The position numbers and the translations under genes are program-made. Below, in pieces: positions 31,821 to 41,740 of a DNA stretch of 64,000 nt (the first letter of the stretch is position 1; each line of letters opens with the position of its first letter). Origin of the DNA: Anaerolineales bacterium (lineage in GTDB: Bacteria > Chloroflexota > Anaerolineae > JAAEKA01); contig JACKBI010000006.1 of assembly GCA_020634615.1 (NCBI GenBank), positions 259,058 to 323,057 of the forward strand. Direction: 5' to 3'. The notes below the pieces were generated by a model. The model saw nothing but the letters and a program-made list of their open reading frames with translations. It did no database searches and had not been told where the DNA came from.

Positions 31821-33058
31821 CAGAACCTGCCCGCCAGCATCTCGTCATAGAACTCCTGCACGGCGGCAACCTGCGTCCTGACCTGATAATGTTGCTCGAC
31901 CAGCCGCCTGCCTGCTGAACCGAGCCGAAGGCGCTCCTCCGGGCTTGCCAGCAGTTGATCCAGCGCTTGTGTCAGTGCGGCCACATCGCCCGGCGGTGTC
32001 AGCAGACCGGTTTCGCCGTTGCTGACAATCTCTGCGGCGCCGCCGGCCGCACTGGCGATCACCGGCACACGAGCCGCCATGCCTTCGATGATCACCCTGC
32101 CAAACGGTTCCGGCTGCACCGCGCTGTGCACCAGAATGTCCAGCGCGGCCATGACCTTTGGCACATCGCTGCGCGGGCCGCTGAAGTGAAGCCGCTCAGC
32201 CAGCCCGTACTGCTGCGCCTGGCGGCGCAACGAGTCTGCGTATGCCAGGCCGTCGCTCTGGTCTGGCGCGCCGACGACAATCCCGTGCAAGTTCGGATGT
32301 CGTGCACCAGCGCGCGCCAGCGCATCGATAAAGATGTGTTGGCCTTTCCATGAGGTGATGCGCCCCACTGACCCGACCAACGGCGCATCGGCTGGGATAC
32401 CGAACTCAGCGCGCAGGGCGCCCGTGTCACCGGGATGATCGAATTCAGCCAGATCCACGGCATTGGGAATCACGCGCGACGGGAAAGATGATCCCAGTTC
32501 TTGCGTCTGTTGCCGGGCTACGGCCTGCGAAATGCAGATCAGTCCGGCCAGCCGCGGAGCCAGTAGCCAACGGTCCAGCGCGACGGGCGGATCGAAGGAG
32601 CGGCAGTGGCAAACGACGGGCCGGCCGGCCTGCCAGGCCGCGATGGCACCGGAACGCGTCAGCGACAGGTTGTCGTTGAGATGCACAATAGCAGGCCGGT
32701 AGCGGTCGATGACGGCAGTGATCGGTCCGACGACCGGCAATACGTCGCGACGGTAGCGCCGCAAGTCGCCGGCGAAGTGCCATGGACCGGCCAGCGGGCC
32801 GCGTCGCATCGTCCCGCCGACCCGGCTCTCTTGCACGCCGGCCAGCGCTCCGGCCGGTTGCGGCTGCCATTGCGGCGTCGCCACGCGTACAACTGCAATG
32901 CCAGCTTTGGCGAACCGGTCAAAGGGATTCTGCTCGGACAACACGATGATCGGTTCGTACTGAGCCGGATCGAGGCCATGGGCCAGGTGGAAGAGGCTCA
33001 CCACCGAGCCGCCTGCGGCCGGCGCAAGATCGATGAACAGAACGCGTCTGGCGGTCAC
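31820..33058 (-). CDS. GT4 family glycosyltransferase
   Basis: A 412-residue GT-B protein. RRVLFIDLAPAAGGSVVSLF opens the acceptor domain; PLVGSVGRITSWKGQHIFID and EPFGRVIIEGMAARVPVIAS mark the nucleotide-sugar domain. A GTG at 33058 is proposed as the start: it lies just after the C25 protease stop, has an AGGG 9 bases upstream and gives the normal GT4 N-terminus, while the open frame further upstream overlaps the protease gene. It begins the three-gene glycosyltransferase run. Confidence 0.88.
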   Translation of the reverse strand: MTARRVLFIDLAPAAGGSVVSLFHLAHGLDPAQYEPIIVLSEQNPFDRFAKAGIAVVRVATPQWQPQPAGALAGVQESRVGGTMRRGPLAGPWHFAGDLRRYRRDVLPVVGPITAVIDRYRPAIVHLNDNLSLTRSGAIAAWQAGRPVVCHCRSFDPPVALDRWLLAPRLAGLICISQAVARQQTQELGSSFPSRVIPNAVDLAEFDHPGDTGALRAEFGIPADAPLVGSVGRITSWKGQHIFIDALARAGARHPNLHGIVVGAPDQSDGLAYADSLRRQAQQYGLAERLHFSGPRSDVPKVMAALDILVHSAVQPEPFGRVIIEGMAARVPVIASAAGGAAEIVSNGETGLLTPPGDVAALTQALDQLLASPEERLRLGSAGRRLVEQHYQVRTQVAAVQEFYDEMLAGRF

Positions 33059-33084
33059 TGCGTGGTACCCTGTCCCGATCAGGA

Positions 33085-36000
33085 CTAGGGCAGCGTGCGC
33101 CACAGCGCTGCGGCCGCCTGAATGTCGTCTATGTCGATGTGACCATTGGGAACCAGATCGGCGCGCGGGTTGTAGCCAACGCCCCAGGCGGATGTATTCC
33201 ATGCCGCAGCGACCCGCTGAATGTCGACAACGTCGAAATCACCGTCGCAGTCCAGATCGCCGTCCATGCAGGTCTGAAGTCCGATCAACGCCAACGCGGG
33301 GTCGCCGCTCAGCGCGTGGCCGACAGCAGTGCGCTGGTTTTCGGGATACGGCAAGACGCCGTAGGAGCGTCCCCGGGCAACGGCCGCGGCGACGCCGGCC
33401 TGCGTGATCCCCTCGTGCATCGCCACGCTGACGAACTCCTTGAGCAGATACGTTTGCGGCGGCAGCGTGTCGAATGTGACCCCGGTGAAGCCGCCGATGG
33501 TTCCTTTGTCGCTGGTGCGCAGCAACACCTCATCGATGGCGTTGTAGCGCGCGTCGGCAAAGTAGCCATTGGTGCACGACGAAACCAACAGGAAGGGCAG
33601 CGCGGGCCCGTTGGTCAGCGGGTTCACCCAATCAGGATAGCTGCGGAAGAGTTGTTCGTGCGCCCAGGTGGTGAAGCTGCCATGGCCGGTGTAGTATAGC
33701 AGCACGTGCCCCTCGGAAATCTTGCTCTTTATGGCAGCGCGCGCATCGGCCAGAACTGTGTAATAGCCTGGGTCGGGCGGGCACACGTTGGTGCCCGGTA
33801 CGCAATAGTAGACGCGGTCAACGTTGTAGCCGTCAGCCAGTTGCTGGATGGTATCGTCGGCGGCCATGAAGAACTGGGTTCCGTAGACGGGATTGTCGTT
33901 GTCCGGGTTGTCGCTTACCCAGAGGGTACTCATTGCTCGCTCTGGCGGGAAGTCGGCGGCGTAGTTAAGAATCTTGTCCACCACCACTTGGGCCTCGGCC
34001 GGCGAATTGACCGGGAGCCGGCTTACGATCATCTCACCCAGCAAGTCGTTGCCTTGAATGAACGCCATGGCATTGTCGGAGATCGATGTGCCGCCCCAGG
34101 CATCATAGCCGCCAAGATACGGCGGCACCAGGTTGGCATGGCCATAGAGGTTGAACTGGTAGTTGCGCGGGTCCACAGTGCCATCGCCAACCAGCAGCAC
34201 AAAGGCCGGCGCGGGCCACTGGTAGTTGTCGTAGACGTAGGTCAGGTAGTCTTTGATGGCCTCTGCGGAGACTGATCCATCGGAGAAAGCGTCGTATATG
34301 TCCTGAATGTCCACCACTTTCACCGCGTAGCCATCGATGTTGGCACGTGCGTCGGCCAGCGGCTGGATGGAGGGCAGCAGGCTGGCGTGGCTGATGATCA
34401 GGTAGTCCACCTGCTGGTTCGTGTCGAGCAGACCGGGGTCAGTGTAAAGTTTGACGGCTTGCGGCGTGCGAACTGCGCTGTCGGGTGTCACGACGAAGCG
34501 GTCAGCAGCCGTGCTGGCTTGCTGCCAGGTCAGTGTGTAGGTGCCGCCAGTTGCCGTAGCGCTGACATTGGTCAGCAGCTTGGGAGCGGCCGGGTTGGCG
34601 ACGTTGAGAATCCAGGGCGTGGCCGACGGCGCTCCGGTGATGCGGTAGCGCCATGTCCCGGCATCAGGGTTGTTGAACAAGGCGTCTGCCAGATAGACGC
34701 CATTGTAGGGGTAAGTCAGTTCCAGCCAGTCGAACCACACGGTCCAGTCATTGTTGCTCAGGCCTGCCGCGTTGATCGGCTCGACGAGGATGGTGTTGGT
34801 GCCGTTTACCAGCGCACCTGCCTGCAGCGTTTTTTGGCCGCTCAACACCTGCTGGTTGGTCCAGGTCATGTCCAGCGGTGGCTGGCCGTTCAACTGCAAT
34901 CTGAGCGTGTAGTTGCCTGGCAACTGCTTGTCGCCGGCCAGCCAGACTGACGCGACGGGCGCGACCGCGGAAGCAGTGTTGACGTGCAGGTTGTCCAGCG
35001 TCACTGCCATGCTGGCATTGAGCCAGCTCCAATACCACTGATCGTAGGGAACGGGCTGTAGCCAGTTGGTGTACGGGCGCAGGCCGTGGTATTCCAGGTT
35101 TTGTTCGGCGTGCGCGGTGGTCAGCAATGTGTTGGCGAAGGCTGCACTGGCCGGTGCAACATTCTGTGTCACCATGCGCAGCCCGTTTGCGCCGCCCCAA
35201 GTCAGCCAGTAGATGTTGTTGTCGTCGCTGTGCGGCGCGCGGTTGCGCTGTGCGTAGAACAGGATGTAGTCGCCCGGATCGAACGCGCCGTTGGCCTGAC
35301 CGGTCACAAAGACAGCCTGCTCGGCGCCTTCATCCAGCAGCTTCATGGTATAAGGATTGATGGTTGCGATTGTGGCTGCTGACAGTCCGCTGGCCAGCAG
35401 GTCGTTGTAGGTAACACGGTACAGCCCGTCGTGATTGGCGGTCACCTTGACCCAAGGACCGTCGAGCAGCGGCTGGCGTTCCTCGGCAGTCGGCGCGATC
35501 TGCCACTGAGCCGCCTGATAATAGTTGACGAATGTCGAACGGAATACCGGCGCGTAGAGTGGGTCGGCCGGCGCAGGCGTTGCGTTGCCAGACTGCTCGA
35601 AGCGCAACCTGACAGTCACGCTGTCGCTGACGCGCAGGCTGCCCTGAGCGGGGTTGATCTGGAAAGGACGCAGAGCGAGGCGCACGAAACGGACGCCGCG
35701 CAGCCAGCCCTCCTCGGTGATCTCAGCCGCGCGGGCCGGCTGCCAGGCGTCGCTCGCGTACGCAGCGCGGTTCACCGTCCAGCTACTCTGAAGAGCGTCG
35801 TCCACCAGTGTGACATCGGGCGCGGGCTGCAACGTGACGCCCGACACAACTGCCGCATCGCCGGTTTCCACACTTTCGACGATGACCTGCCCGGCAGGCG
35901 GCACAGCCAGCAATACGCTGCGTTCAGGCAGTTGTGGCGATCCTGCATCGCCCACCGGCCACCAGTTCTCGTCATCCAGCGCTATCTCCTGGAATGTCTG

Positions 36001-36201
36001 GCCGTCGCGCTGAACATTCTGAAGCCGATAGACTGGCGTGGAAACATGCAGCGTGAGCCCGTCATCCAGAGTTTCCAGGGTCAGCCCTTGTAACGTCGTC
36101 CCGGGAACTGTCGAACTGTCAGCAAGCGCGGGCGAGCCCGGCAGCAGGCCAAGCAAAACTATCATCAACGCGCCGAGGCGCGGCAGCATCTTTCGCAACA
36201 T
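33085..36201 (-). CDS. Secreted C25-family (gingipain-like) cysteine protease with dockerin-like tail
   Basis: A 1038-residue exported protein. The signal peptide is about residues 1-28 (LGALMIVLLGLLPGSPALA). A long beta-rich N-terminal part follows, then the peptidase C25 domain, with catalytic His in YYTGHGSFTTWAHEQ and Cys in LLVSSCTNGYF. The last ~60 residues hold two dockerin-like calcium repeats (DCDGDFDVVDIQRVAAAW, and a second with HIDIDDIQAAAALW). The ATG at 36201 has AGGAG 7 bases upstream and is preferred over one five codons earlier. The three glycosyltransferase genes follow on the same strand. Substrate unknown. Confidence 0.9.
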   Translation of the reverse strand: MLRKMLPRLGALMIVLLGLLPGSPALADSSTVPGTTLQGLTLETLDDGLTLHVSTPVYRLQNVQRDGQTFQEIALDDENWWPVGDAGSPQLPERSVLLAVPPAGQVIVESVETGDAAVVSGVTLQPAPDVTLVDDALQSSWTVNRAAYASDAWQPARAAEITEEGWLRGVRFVRLALRPFQINPAQGSLRVSDSVTVRLRFEQSGNATPAPADPLYAPVFRSTFVNYYQAAQWQIAPTAEERQPLLDGPWVKVTANHDGLYRVTYNDLLASGLSAATIATINPYTMKLLDEGAEQAVFVTGQANGAFDPGDYILFYAQRNRAPHSDDNNIYWLTWGGANGLRMVTQNVAPASAAFANTLLTTAHAEQNLEYHGLRPYTNWLQPVPYDQWYWSWLNASMAVTLDNLHVNTASAVAPVASVWLAGDKQLPGNYTLRLQLNGQPPLDMTWTNQQVLSGQKTLQAGALVNGTNTILVEPINAAGLSNNDWTVWFDWLELTYPYNGVYLADALFNNPDAGTWRYRITGAPSATPWILNVANPAAPKLLTNVSATATGGTYTLTWQQASTAADRFVVTPDSAVRTPQAVKLYTDPGLLDTNQQVDYLIISHASLLPSIQPLADARANIDGYAVKVVDIQDIYDAFSDGSVSAEAIKDYLTYVYDNYQWPAPAFVLLVGDGTVDPRNYQFNLYGHANLVPPYLGGYDAWGGTSISDNAMAFIQGNDLLGEMIVSRLPVNSPAEAQVVVDKILNYAADFPPERAMSTLWVSDNPDNDNPVYGTQFFMAADDTIQQLADGYNVDRVYYCVPGTNVCPPDPGYYTVLADARAAIKSKISEGHVLLYYTGHGSFTTWAHEQLFRSYPDWVNPLTNGPALPFLLVSSCTNGYFADARYNAIDEVLLRTSDKGTIGGFTGVTFDTLPPQTYLLKEFVSVAMHEGITQAGVAAAVARGRSYGVLPYPENQRTAVGHALSGDPALALIGLQTCMDGDLDCDGDFDVVDIQRVAAAWNTSAWGVGYNPRADLVPNGHIDIDDIQAAAALWRTLP

Positions 36202-36407
36202 TCGATTCTCCTGCATTCAAGGTTTTTCCATTCAGAACGGCTGCTATTTTACCGTGGGCAGCCGGTGGAGTCCAATGTCGGGCCAGGAAAGCAGCGACGG
36301 GCTTTGACGGTGGATGGCCGCTGTGTTAAACTCGCGGCGGCTGGACAGGTTGAGGCCATCGAGCGCGACACCGGAGAATCGCAGAATCGTGAACGGTAAT
36401 TTTGTGA

Positions 36408-38021
36408 ATGAGTAATGCACGGAGCGAGATACAGATAGCACGCGTCAGTCGCCCGCGCTACCTCAATGTGCTGGTCTTTGTGGCCGGCTTCGTGACGTTG
36501 GGCGTGGAACTGAGCGCGGCGCGGCTGCTGGATCCCTGGTTTGGCAACTCAATTGTGGTGTGGGCGGGTCTGATCGGGTTGGTGCTGGCCTGCCTCAGTG
36601 TTGGCTACTGGCTGGGCGGGAGGATCGCGGACCGCCGGCCCGAGGCCGCGCTGTTGTATGCCATCACGCTGGTGGCTGCGCTGCTGGTCGCGTTGATCCC
36701 GGTGGCGTCGCGGCCGGTGTTGCAACGTGCGGCTCTCAGCTCGCTGAATCTAGAAAACTTCAGCGCCGGTTTGCTGATCGGCTCGGCCGTCGCAATTCTG
36801 CTGCTGTTCAGCCTGCCGATGCTGCTGTTGGGAATCGTCTCACCCTTTGCTATTCGCCTGGCCGTGTCAGACGTCAGCAGCAGCGGGCAGGTGGCTGGCC
36901 GGCTCTACGCGTTGAGCACGCTGGGCAGCCTGCTGGGCACATTCGTGCCGGTGTTGGTGCTGATCCCGGCCATCGGCACGCGGCTGACGTTTGAGCTGCT
37001 GGCCGGCACCCTGGTGTTGGTCGCGTTGATCGGCCTGTTTCTGGAGCGTGGCAAATCTGCGGCGCCGGCCGCGCTAGCCTTACCGCTGCTGCTGGGATTG
37101 ACCTGGGTCAGCGCACAGGGCGCGGTCAAACCGGAAGCGGGTCTGCTGTACGAAGGCGAGTCGCTGTACAATTATTACCAGGTCGTCCAGCGCGGACCGG
37201 AGACGTGGCTGAAGCTCAACGAGGGGATCGGGTTGCACTCGGTGTATCATCCGCAGTCGGCGTTGAGCGAGGGGATCTGGGACTACTTTTTGGTGGCGCC
37301 CTTGTTCGGAGAGGGAAAAAAGGGAAAGGAGGGGAATGGAGGCGGAGACGTTGAGAGCATGTATCTGGTTGGGTTGGCGGGGGGGACGGTGGCGCAGCTT
37401 TACAGCGATGTCTACGGGCCCATCCCCATCGATGGGGCGGAACTGGATCCCGAGATCGTCGCAGCGGCGCGCGATTATTTTCATCTGGACGACTATCCCA
37501 ACGTCAACGCGGTGGCTGCGGACGGCCGCAGTTGGCTGGCTGCTCAGCCGGCCGACCGCCGCTACTCCGTGATCGCCATCGACGCCTATCGCCCGCCTTA
37601 CATCCCCTTCCAGCTTGCCACGGTGGAGTTCTTCGAGCTGGTGCGCGACCATCTGGCCGCGGACGGCGTGGTGGCGGTCAACGCGGCGCGCAGCCGCGAC
37701 GACTATAGCCTGGTCAACGCACTGGCTGCGACCATGGGCCAGGTCTTTCCCTCGGTCTACGTGATCGACGAGTCGACTGAAGGCTGGAGCCTGGGCAACT
37801 CGCTGGTGGTGGCCACTATGCAGCCGACCACGTTGGATGGCTTCCTGGCCAACGCGGCGGCGTTGAACCCGGCAGCCCAGCCGCTGCTATCCGAAATGGC
37901 CGCCAAGGCCATAGTCACAGCCCGACCGGCCGACACCTCGGGCGCCGTCCTCACCGACGACAAGGCGCCCATCGAACAGATCATCCATGGGATTATGCTG
38001 CGTTATTTTTTGGGGGCGTGA
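36408..38021 (+). CDS. Fused membrane/spermidine synthase-like protein
   Basis: A 537-residue protein with about six or seven N-terminal membrane helices (residues ~20-230; first helix VAGFVTLGVELSAARLLDPWF is typical) joined to a spermidine synthase/methyltransferase-like domain (~250-537). In the latter, LVGLAGGTVAQLY is the nucleotide-binding loop region, followed by GAELDPEIVAAARDYF and SVIAIDAYRPPYIP. Proteins of this architecture are common, and their substrate is unproven. A Gly/Lys/Glu linker (GEGKKGKEGNGGG) just before the loop corresponds to a polypurine repeat at 37308-37348. The ribosome site is weak. Its stop abuts that of the P450 gene. Confidence 0.88.
   Translation: MSNARSEIQIARVSRPRYLNVLVFVAGFVTLGVELSAARLLDPWFGNSIVVWAGLIGLVLACLSVGYWLGGRIADRRPEAALLYAITLVAALLVALIPVASRPVLQRAALSSLNLENFSAGLLIGSAVAILLLFSLPMLLLGIVSPFAIRLAVSDVSSSGQVAGRLYALSTLGSLLGTFVPVLVLIPAIGTRLTFELLAGTLVLVALIGLFLERGKSAAPAALALPLLLGLTWVSAQGAVKPEAGLLYEGESLYNYYQVVQRGPETWLKLNEGIGLHSVYHPQSALSEGIWDYFLVAPLFGEGKKGKEGNGGGDVESMYLVGLAGGTVAQLYSDVYGPIPIDGAELDPEIVAAARDYFHLDDYPNVNAVAADGRSWLAAQPADRRYSVIAIDAYRPPYIPFQLATVEFFELVRDHLAADGVVAVNAARSRDDYSLVNALAATMGQVFPSVYVIDESTEGWSLGNSLVVATMQPTTLDGFLANAAALNPAAQPLLSEMAAKAIVTARPADTSGAVLTDDKAPIEQIIHGIMLRYFLGA
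37308..37348. repeat. Polypurine repeat copy 2, in frame inside the spermidine synthase-like gene
   Basis: GGAGAGGGAAAAAAGGGAAA then GGAGGGGAATGG. It shares its core with copies at 14340-14384 and 48097-48196 and encodes a low-complexity Gly/Lys/Glu linker. Confidence 0.6.
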
Positions 38022-39392
38022 TCAGCGTCTTTCCACCAGCATCGGCATCCCGTTCTTTGATGCGATCGTGCCAGCCATAACAACCTGTGGCTGATGGCCT
38101 GGCGCCAGGCGGAGTTGGAAACGGGGAACCAGCATAGCCGCAATCACATGGGATTCCAGCAGAGAGAAGTTGTTACCGAGACAGATTCGCTTGCCCGCCG
38201 CGAAAGGGTGGAACGCGTACGGATGGCGGGCCGCCTCAGCCTCCGGCGTCCAGCGGTCCGGGTCGAAGCGCTCGGGATCGGGCCAGAAGTCAGGGTGACG
38301 ATGGGTGGCGTAGGGAAACGGCATGACGCGTACGCCGCCCGGAATGAACACACCGTTTATCTCATCGTCCGCCACCACGTCGCGGGCATAGATGGGAGCC
38401 GCGGGATAGAGACGCAGCGTCTCCTTGATCACCTGCAGCGTGTAAGGCAGCTGCTTCAGGTCGGCTGTGGTCGGTTGACGGTCGCCGAGCACGCTGCTGA
38501 GCTCGTCCACCATGCGCCGCTCCACGTGCGGATTCTGGGAAAGCGCGTAGAACATGAAGGTCAGCGTGCGTGCGGTGGTTTCGTGGCCGGCGACGAAGAT
38601 GGTGATCGACTCGTCGCGCAGCAGGCTGTCTGACATCGCCTCACCCGTGTCTACATCCCGGGTCAACATCATCTTGCTTAGCAAGTCGTCGGGCCATTGA
38701 TCCTGCGGCAAGGACCGTCGCTGAGTCAGCAACATGCGAATGTAGGTATGCACCAGCTCGCGCGCTTTGAAATAGCGGCGGTTGGCAGGAGTGGGCATCC
38801 ACCGCGGCAGTTTGATCGGGTTCGCTTGCCCGCTGGCCGTGTAACGGATCATCGTCTCGACCGCTGCCTTGGTCTCCAGCAGGTCATCGCTGGACTCTGT
38901 GCTGAACATGGTGTGCAGGATGACAGCCGCGGTCAGCAACATCATCTCGTCGCCTATCTCGATGGGCTGATCCTCCGCGCCCAACCCATGCCAGCGATCG
39001 ATCATCGCCTGCGTGTCGGCGATGAACACCGGCAGATGCTGTTCGATGGCGCGCGGCGTGAAGAAGGGCGCCATCAGACGTCGCTGCCTGCGCCAGAGGT
39101 CGCCGCGGCTGGCCACCAACCCATCGCCCAAGAGCAGTTCGCGTACGCCGTCGTAGCTATCCAGCTTGTCGTAGTTGTCGCTGTTGCTGACGTTGACGTG
39201 GCGCACCGCATCCGGGTGCACCACCAGAAACATCTCCTGCGGCCCGAACTTCATATGCGCCAGGTCGCCGTAGTCCTGCCACGCGTCCATGAAGAAACGT
39301 AACTGGCCTTTCTTCTTCATCTGGCGGATCAATTCAGGAACACTGGGACTGTAGACGTTGTTGGTTTGCGGGTCGCTGGTATGGTTTGTCAT
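38022..39392 (-). CDS. Cytochrome P450
   Basis: A 456-residue soluble heme monooxygenase. The I-helix oxygen-activation motif is FVAGHETTARTL, the ExxR motif is KETLRLYP, and the heme ligand is Cys404 in FAAGKRICLGNN. Length and pattern are close to the bacterial CYP102/CYP110-like fatty-acid or terpene hydroxylase types, but the substrate is not predictable. No reductase is fused or adjacent, so redox partners must come from elsewhere. GGAGAT precedes the ATG. The stop directly abuts the convergent spermidine synthase-like gene. Confidence 0.96.
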   Translation of the reverse strand: MTNHTSDPQTNNVYSPSVPELIRQMKKKGQLRFFMDAWQDYGDLAHMKFGPQEMFLVVHPDAVRHVNVSNSDNYDKLDSYDGVRELLLGDGLVASRGDLWRRQRRLMAPFFTPRAIEQHLPVFIADTQAMIDRWHGLGAEDQPIEIGDEMMLLTAAVILHTMFSTESSDDLLETKAAVETMIRYTASGQANPIKLPRWMPTPANRRYFKARELVHTYIRMLLTQRRSLPQDQWPDDLLSKMMLTRDVDTGEAMSDSLLRDESITIFVAGHETTARTLTFMFYALSQNPHVERRMVDELSSVLGDRQPTTADLKQLPYTLQVIKETLRLYPAAPIYARDVVADDEINGVFIPGGVRVMPFPYATHRHPDFWPDPERFDPDRWTPEAEAARHPYAFHPFAAGKRICLGNNFSLLESHVIAAMLVPRFQLRLAPGHQPQVVMAGTIASKNGMPMLVERR

Positions 39393-39771
39393 GGGATATC
39401 TCCGATCGATTCACATTGTAGCTTCTTGAACAAAAGCCTGCAAGGAGGCAGAATCCAATTGCCGTACACGAAGGTTCTTTCGCCAGGTCCTCCCCCATAT
39501 GGTACACTGCCGCCATGGAACGACGCATCAAGGAGCGCATCGAACAGGGCGTGCCGTATCTGACTATCGATCCGATGTCTCTGCTGCCATAGCATCCACG
39601 TAAGGATTTCGGAAGTCGCCACTCAGCGTTGAAACATCCATTCAGGTCCAAGCCAGCCACTATTCTCAACCAGCGATTTCCGAAATCTGCGCCACCGCAC
39701 CGCTTCACAATCACACCGATTTTTCCCCGACCCGTATCCTTTCGGCCCCTCTCCCGTTTATTCCGGCGAGC
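39393..39771. other. 379-base gap with a micro-ORF and an inverted repeat
   Basis: Between the P450 and the sigma factor gene (divergent). It contains a 25-codon plus-strand frame (39515-39592, MERRIKERIEQGVPYL start) with no ribosome site, and a 15-nt inverted repeat GATTTCGGAAGTCGC (39605-39619) with 39673-39687 (one mismatch). No clear promoter pair was seen. Confidence 0.4.
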
Positions 39772-40380
39772 ATGGCCATGCAACCACGACTCACCGACGA
39801 ACAAATCCTTGCTCTGGTGCCCCGTTGCCAGCGCGGTGAACCGGCAGCCGTCGAGGCGATCTACGACCTCTACAGCGACCGGCTCTACCGCTATCTGTTG
39901 ACGCGGCTCGGCGATCCGGACGCGGCCGCCGACCTGACCACCGAGGTGTTCGTGCGAATGATCCAGCACATCGCCAGTTTCCGCCTGAGCCGCAAAGACC
40001 CGGCCAACGTCTTCAGCGGCTGGCTCTATCGCATCGCTGCCAATCTGGTCACCGACTACTATCGGTCGAGCAAGTGGCAACAGGTGGAACTGCCCGACGA
40101 GCTGGCGGCTCCGGTCAATGGACCGGACCCGTATCAACAGGCCGAGCGGCGCGAGACAGCCCAGCAACTGGGCGCGGCGCTCAACCAACTCAGCGAAGAC
40201 CAGCGGCTGGTCATCATCGGCCGCTTTGCTGATGAGATGAGCACCGCCGAGGTCGCCGCCTGGCTGGGCAAAAGCGAAGGCGCGGTCAAATCGCTGCAAC
40301 ACCGGGCCTTGCGGACGCTGGGACGTCTGCTGGCTCCCGACACAAAGCGCGGGCCTGCTCCCACAGGAGAGCTGTCATGA
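39772..40380 (+). CDS. ECF-type RNA polymerase sigma factor
   Basis: A 202-residue sigma factor. Region 2 runs from ILALVPRCQRGEPAAVEAIY through AADLTTEVFVRMIQHI and FSGWLYRIAANLVTDYY; region 4 has LSEDQRLVIIGRFADEMSTA and the helix KSEGAVKSLQHRALRTL. The stop overlaps the next start by four bases (ATGA), coupling it to a membrane protein that probably regulates it. A second in-frame ATG two codons downstream is equally possible as start. Confidence 0.93.
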   Translation: MAMQPRLTDEQILALVPRCQRGEPAAVEAIYDLYSDRLYRYLLTRLGDPDAAADLTTEVFVRMIQHIASFRLSRKDPANVFSGWLYRIAANLVTDYYRSSKWQQVELPDELAAPVNGPDPYQQAERRETAQQLGAALNQLSEDQRLVIIGRFADEMSTAEVAAWLGKSEGAVKSLQHRALRTLGRLLAPDTKRGPAPTGELS

Positions 40381-41726
40381 CCCTGGACGCCACCCTCCAG
40401 CGGTGTCTGCAACAGATCGAAGCTGGCGAGTCCATCGACGCCTGTCTGGCCCGTTACCCGGACCAGGCGGCTGAGCTGGCGCCCATGCTCGCTGCTGCTG
40501 TCCGGGTCCGTGCACAAGTCGGCGCGCGCCTCACCGAAACACAGCGTTTCCAGGCCAAAGCTGTCCTGCGCCAGACGCTGGCAGCACAGGCTAGCGCTAC
40601 TCAAAGGAAGTCGCGCCCTGCCTGGACTCTGTCGCTGGGTGGTGTCCGGCGGCTGGCAGCGGTGGCAGCCATCGCGCTGCTGCTGGTAGTCGTGCTCAGC
40701 GTCGGTGTCGTGGCCAGCAGCGAGCCGGGCAACCCGGCTTACGCGGTGCGAGTGATCGCCGAACGCGCGCCGGCCCTCGTCAATCCCAACTCGGCGGCTC
40801 GTACCGCAGCCGAGTTGGCGGTGGCCGATCGCAGACTCGCCGATCTTCAGGCGCATCTGGAGCGGGCTGGCAGGCTGGAGCCAGCAGCCCTGCGGGCGCT
40901 GCTGGCCGGTGACGAGGCGGCGGCCCGGCAAGCCGTCCGCGCAGGACAGGTTGAGCGACTGCGGGTTGCCAGGCGCCTGGCAACCCATGCACGCCTGCTG
41001 CGCTCGCTGGCCGAGCGGGCCAGGGATCCACGGGCAGCGCAACTGCTCAACGATGCGTCACGGCGAACGCTGGCGCTGGCAGCCCGATTGCGGGCAGCGC
41101 CAGCCAGCCAATCGCCCGGCCTGCTGCTGCCCACCGATGACATGCCGGCATCCGGTCAGCCGTCGTCTGATGACACGGTAACAGCAACGTTACCCCAGAC
41201 AACAGCGGCGGACCCGACTGCTACAACCATGCCAACCATGACGCCTACGCCGACCACAACATCGACGCCGACCGCAAGCCCAACTCCAACCGATGCGCAA
41301 CCCCCCTCAGCGACGCAGACGGCCGGGAATACTTCTGCGCCCGACGCGATATCGCCGAAGCCGGTGGTTGAACCACCTCAAGTTGAGGCGACGGTTTCGC
41401 CACGCCCGCCCCGGCCGCGTCAGACGGCGTTTGCTCAAACAGCGACCGCGCGGGCTGAACACGTCCCAGCGCGGGCTGAAACAGCAACCGCTCGCGCCGA
41501 GACTGCAACCGAGCGAGCCAGCAGGACCCCCGGACCGCGCCAGACAGCCATGGCGTTGACAGCGACCGCGATGGTGCAAACGGCCACACCTGAGCCATCG
41601 GCCACATCGAGACCTGACCCGCCGGTCGCCACCGCAACCGGACAGGCCATCAAACCTGCGCAACCCCCGACGCGCGCGCCCGTCCCGCCGCCGCAGGACT
41701 TGTGGCGACCGCAACGACCGCGCTGA
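40377..41726 (+). CDS. DUF5667-like single-pass membrane protein, putative anti-sigma factor
   Basis: A 449-residue protein. The cytosolic N-terminus (~90 residues, with LQQIEAGESIDACLARYPDQ) precedes a membrane helix at ~93-113. The segment SEPGNPAYAVRVIAERAPAL followed by an Ala/Arg-rich helical region matches the DUF5667 pattern. The rest is a Thr/Pro/Ser-rich outer region of ~190 residues, with degenerate ARAETAT units near residues 365-385. Coupling to an ECF sigma factor suggests anti-sigma function; no zinc motif is seen. Confidence 0.75.
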   Translation: MTLDATLQRCLQQIEAGESIDACLARYPDQAAELAPMLAAAVRVRAQVGARLTETQRFQAKAVLRQTLAAQASATQRKSRPAWTLSLGGVRRLAAVAAIALLLVVVLSVGVVASSEPGNPAYAVRVIAERAPALVNPNSAARTAAELAVADRRLADLQAHLERAGRLEPAALRALLAGDEAAARQAVRAGQVERLRVARRLATHARLLRSLAERARDPRAAQLLNDASRRTLALAARLRAAPASQSPGLLLPTDDMPASGQPSSDDTVTATLPQTTAADPTATTMPTMTPTPTTTSTPTASPTPTDAQPPSATQTAGNTSAPDAISPKPVVEPPQVEATVSPRPPRPRQTAFAQTATARAEHVPARAETATARAETATERASRTPGPRQTAMALTATAMVQTATPEPSATSRPDPPVATATGQAIKPAQPPTRAPVPPPQDLWRPQRPR

Positions 41727-41740
41727 AGGACTGTGACCAT

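Noticed and set aside
33059..33202. Upstream extension of the first glycosyltransferase
   Set aside because: It overlaps the protease gene by about 118 bases, is Arg/His-rich and has no family match; the GTG at 33058 gives a normal N-terminus.
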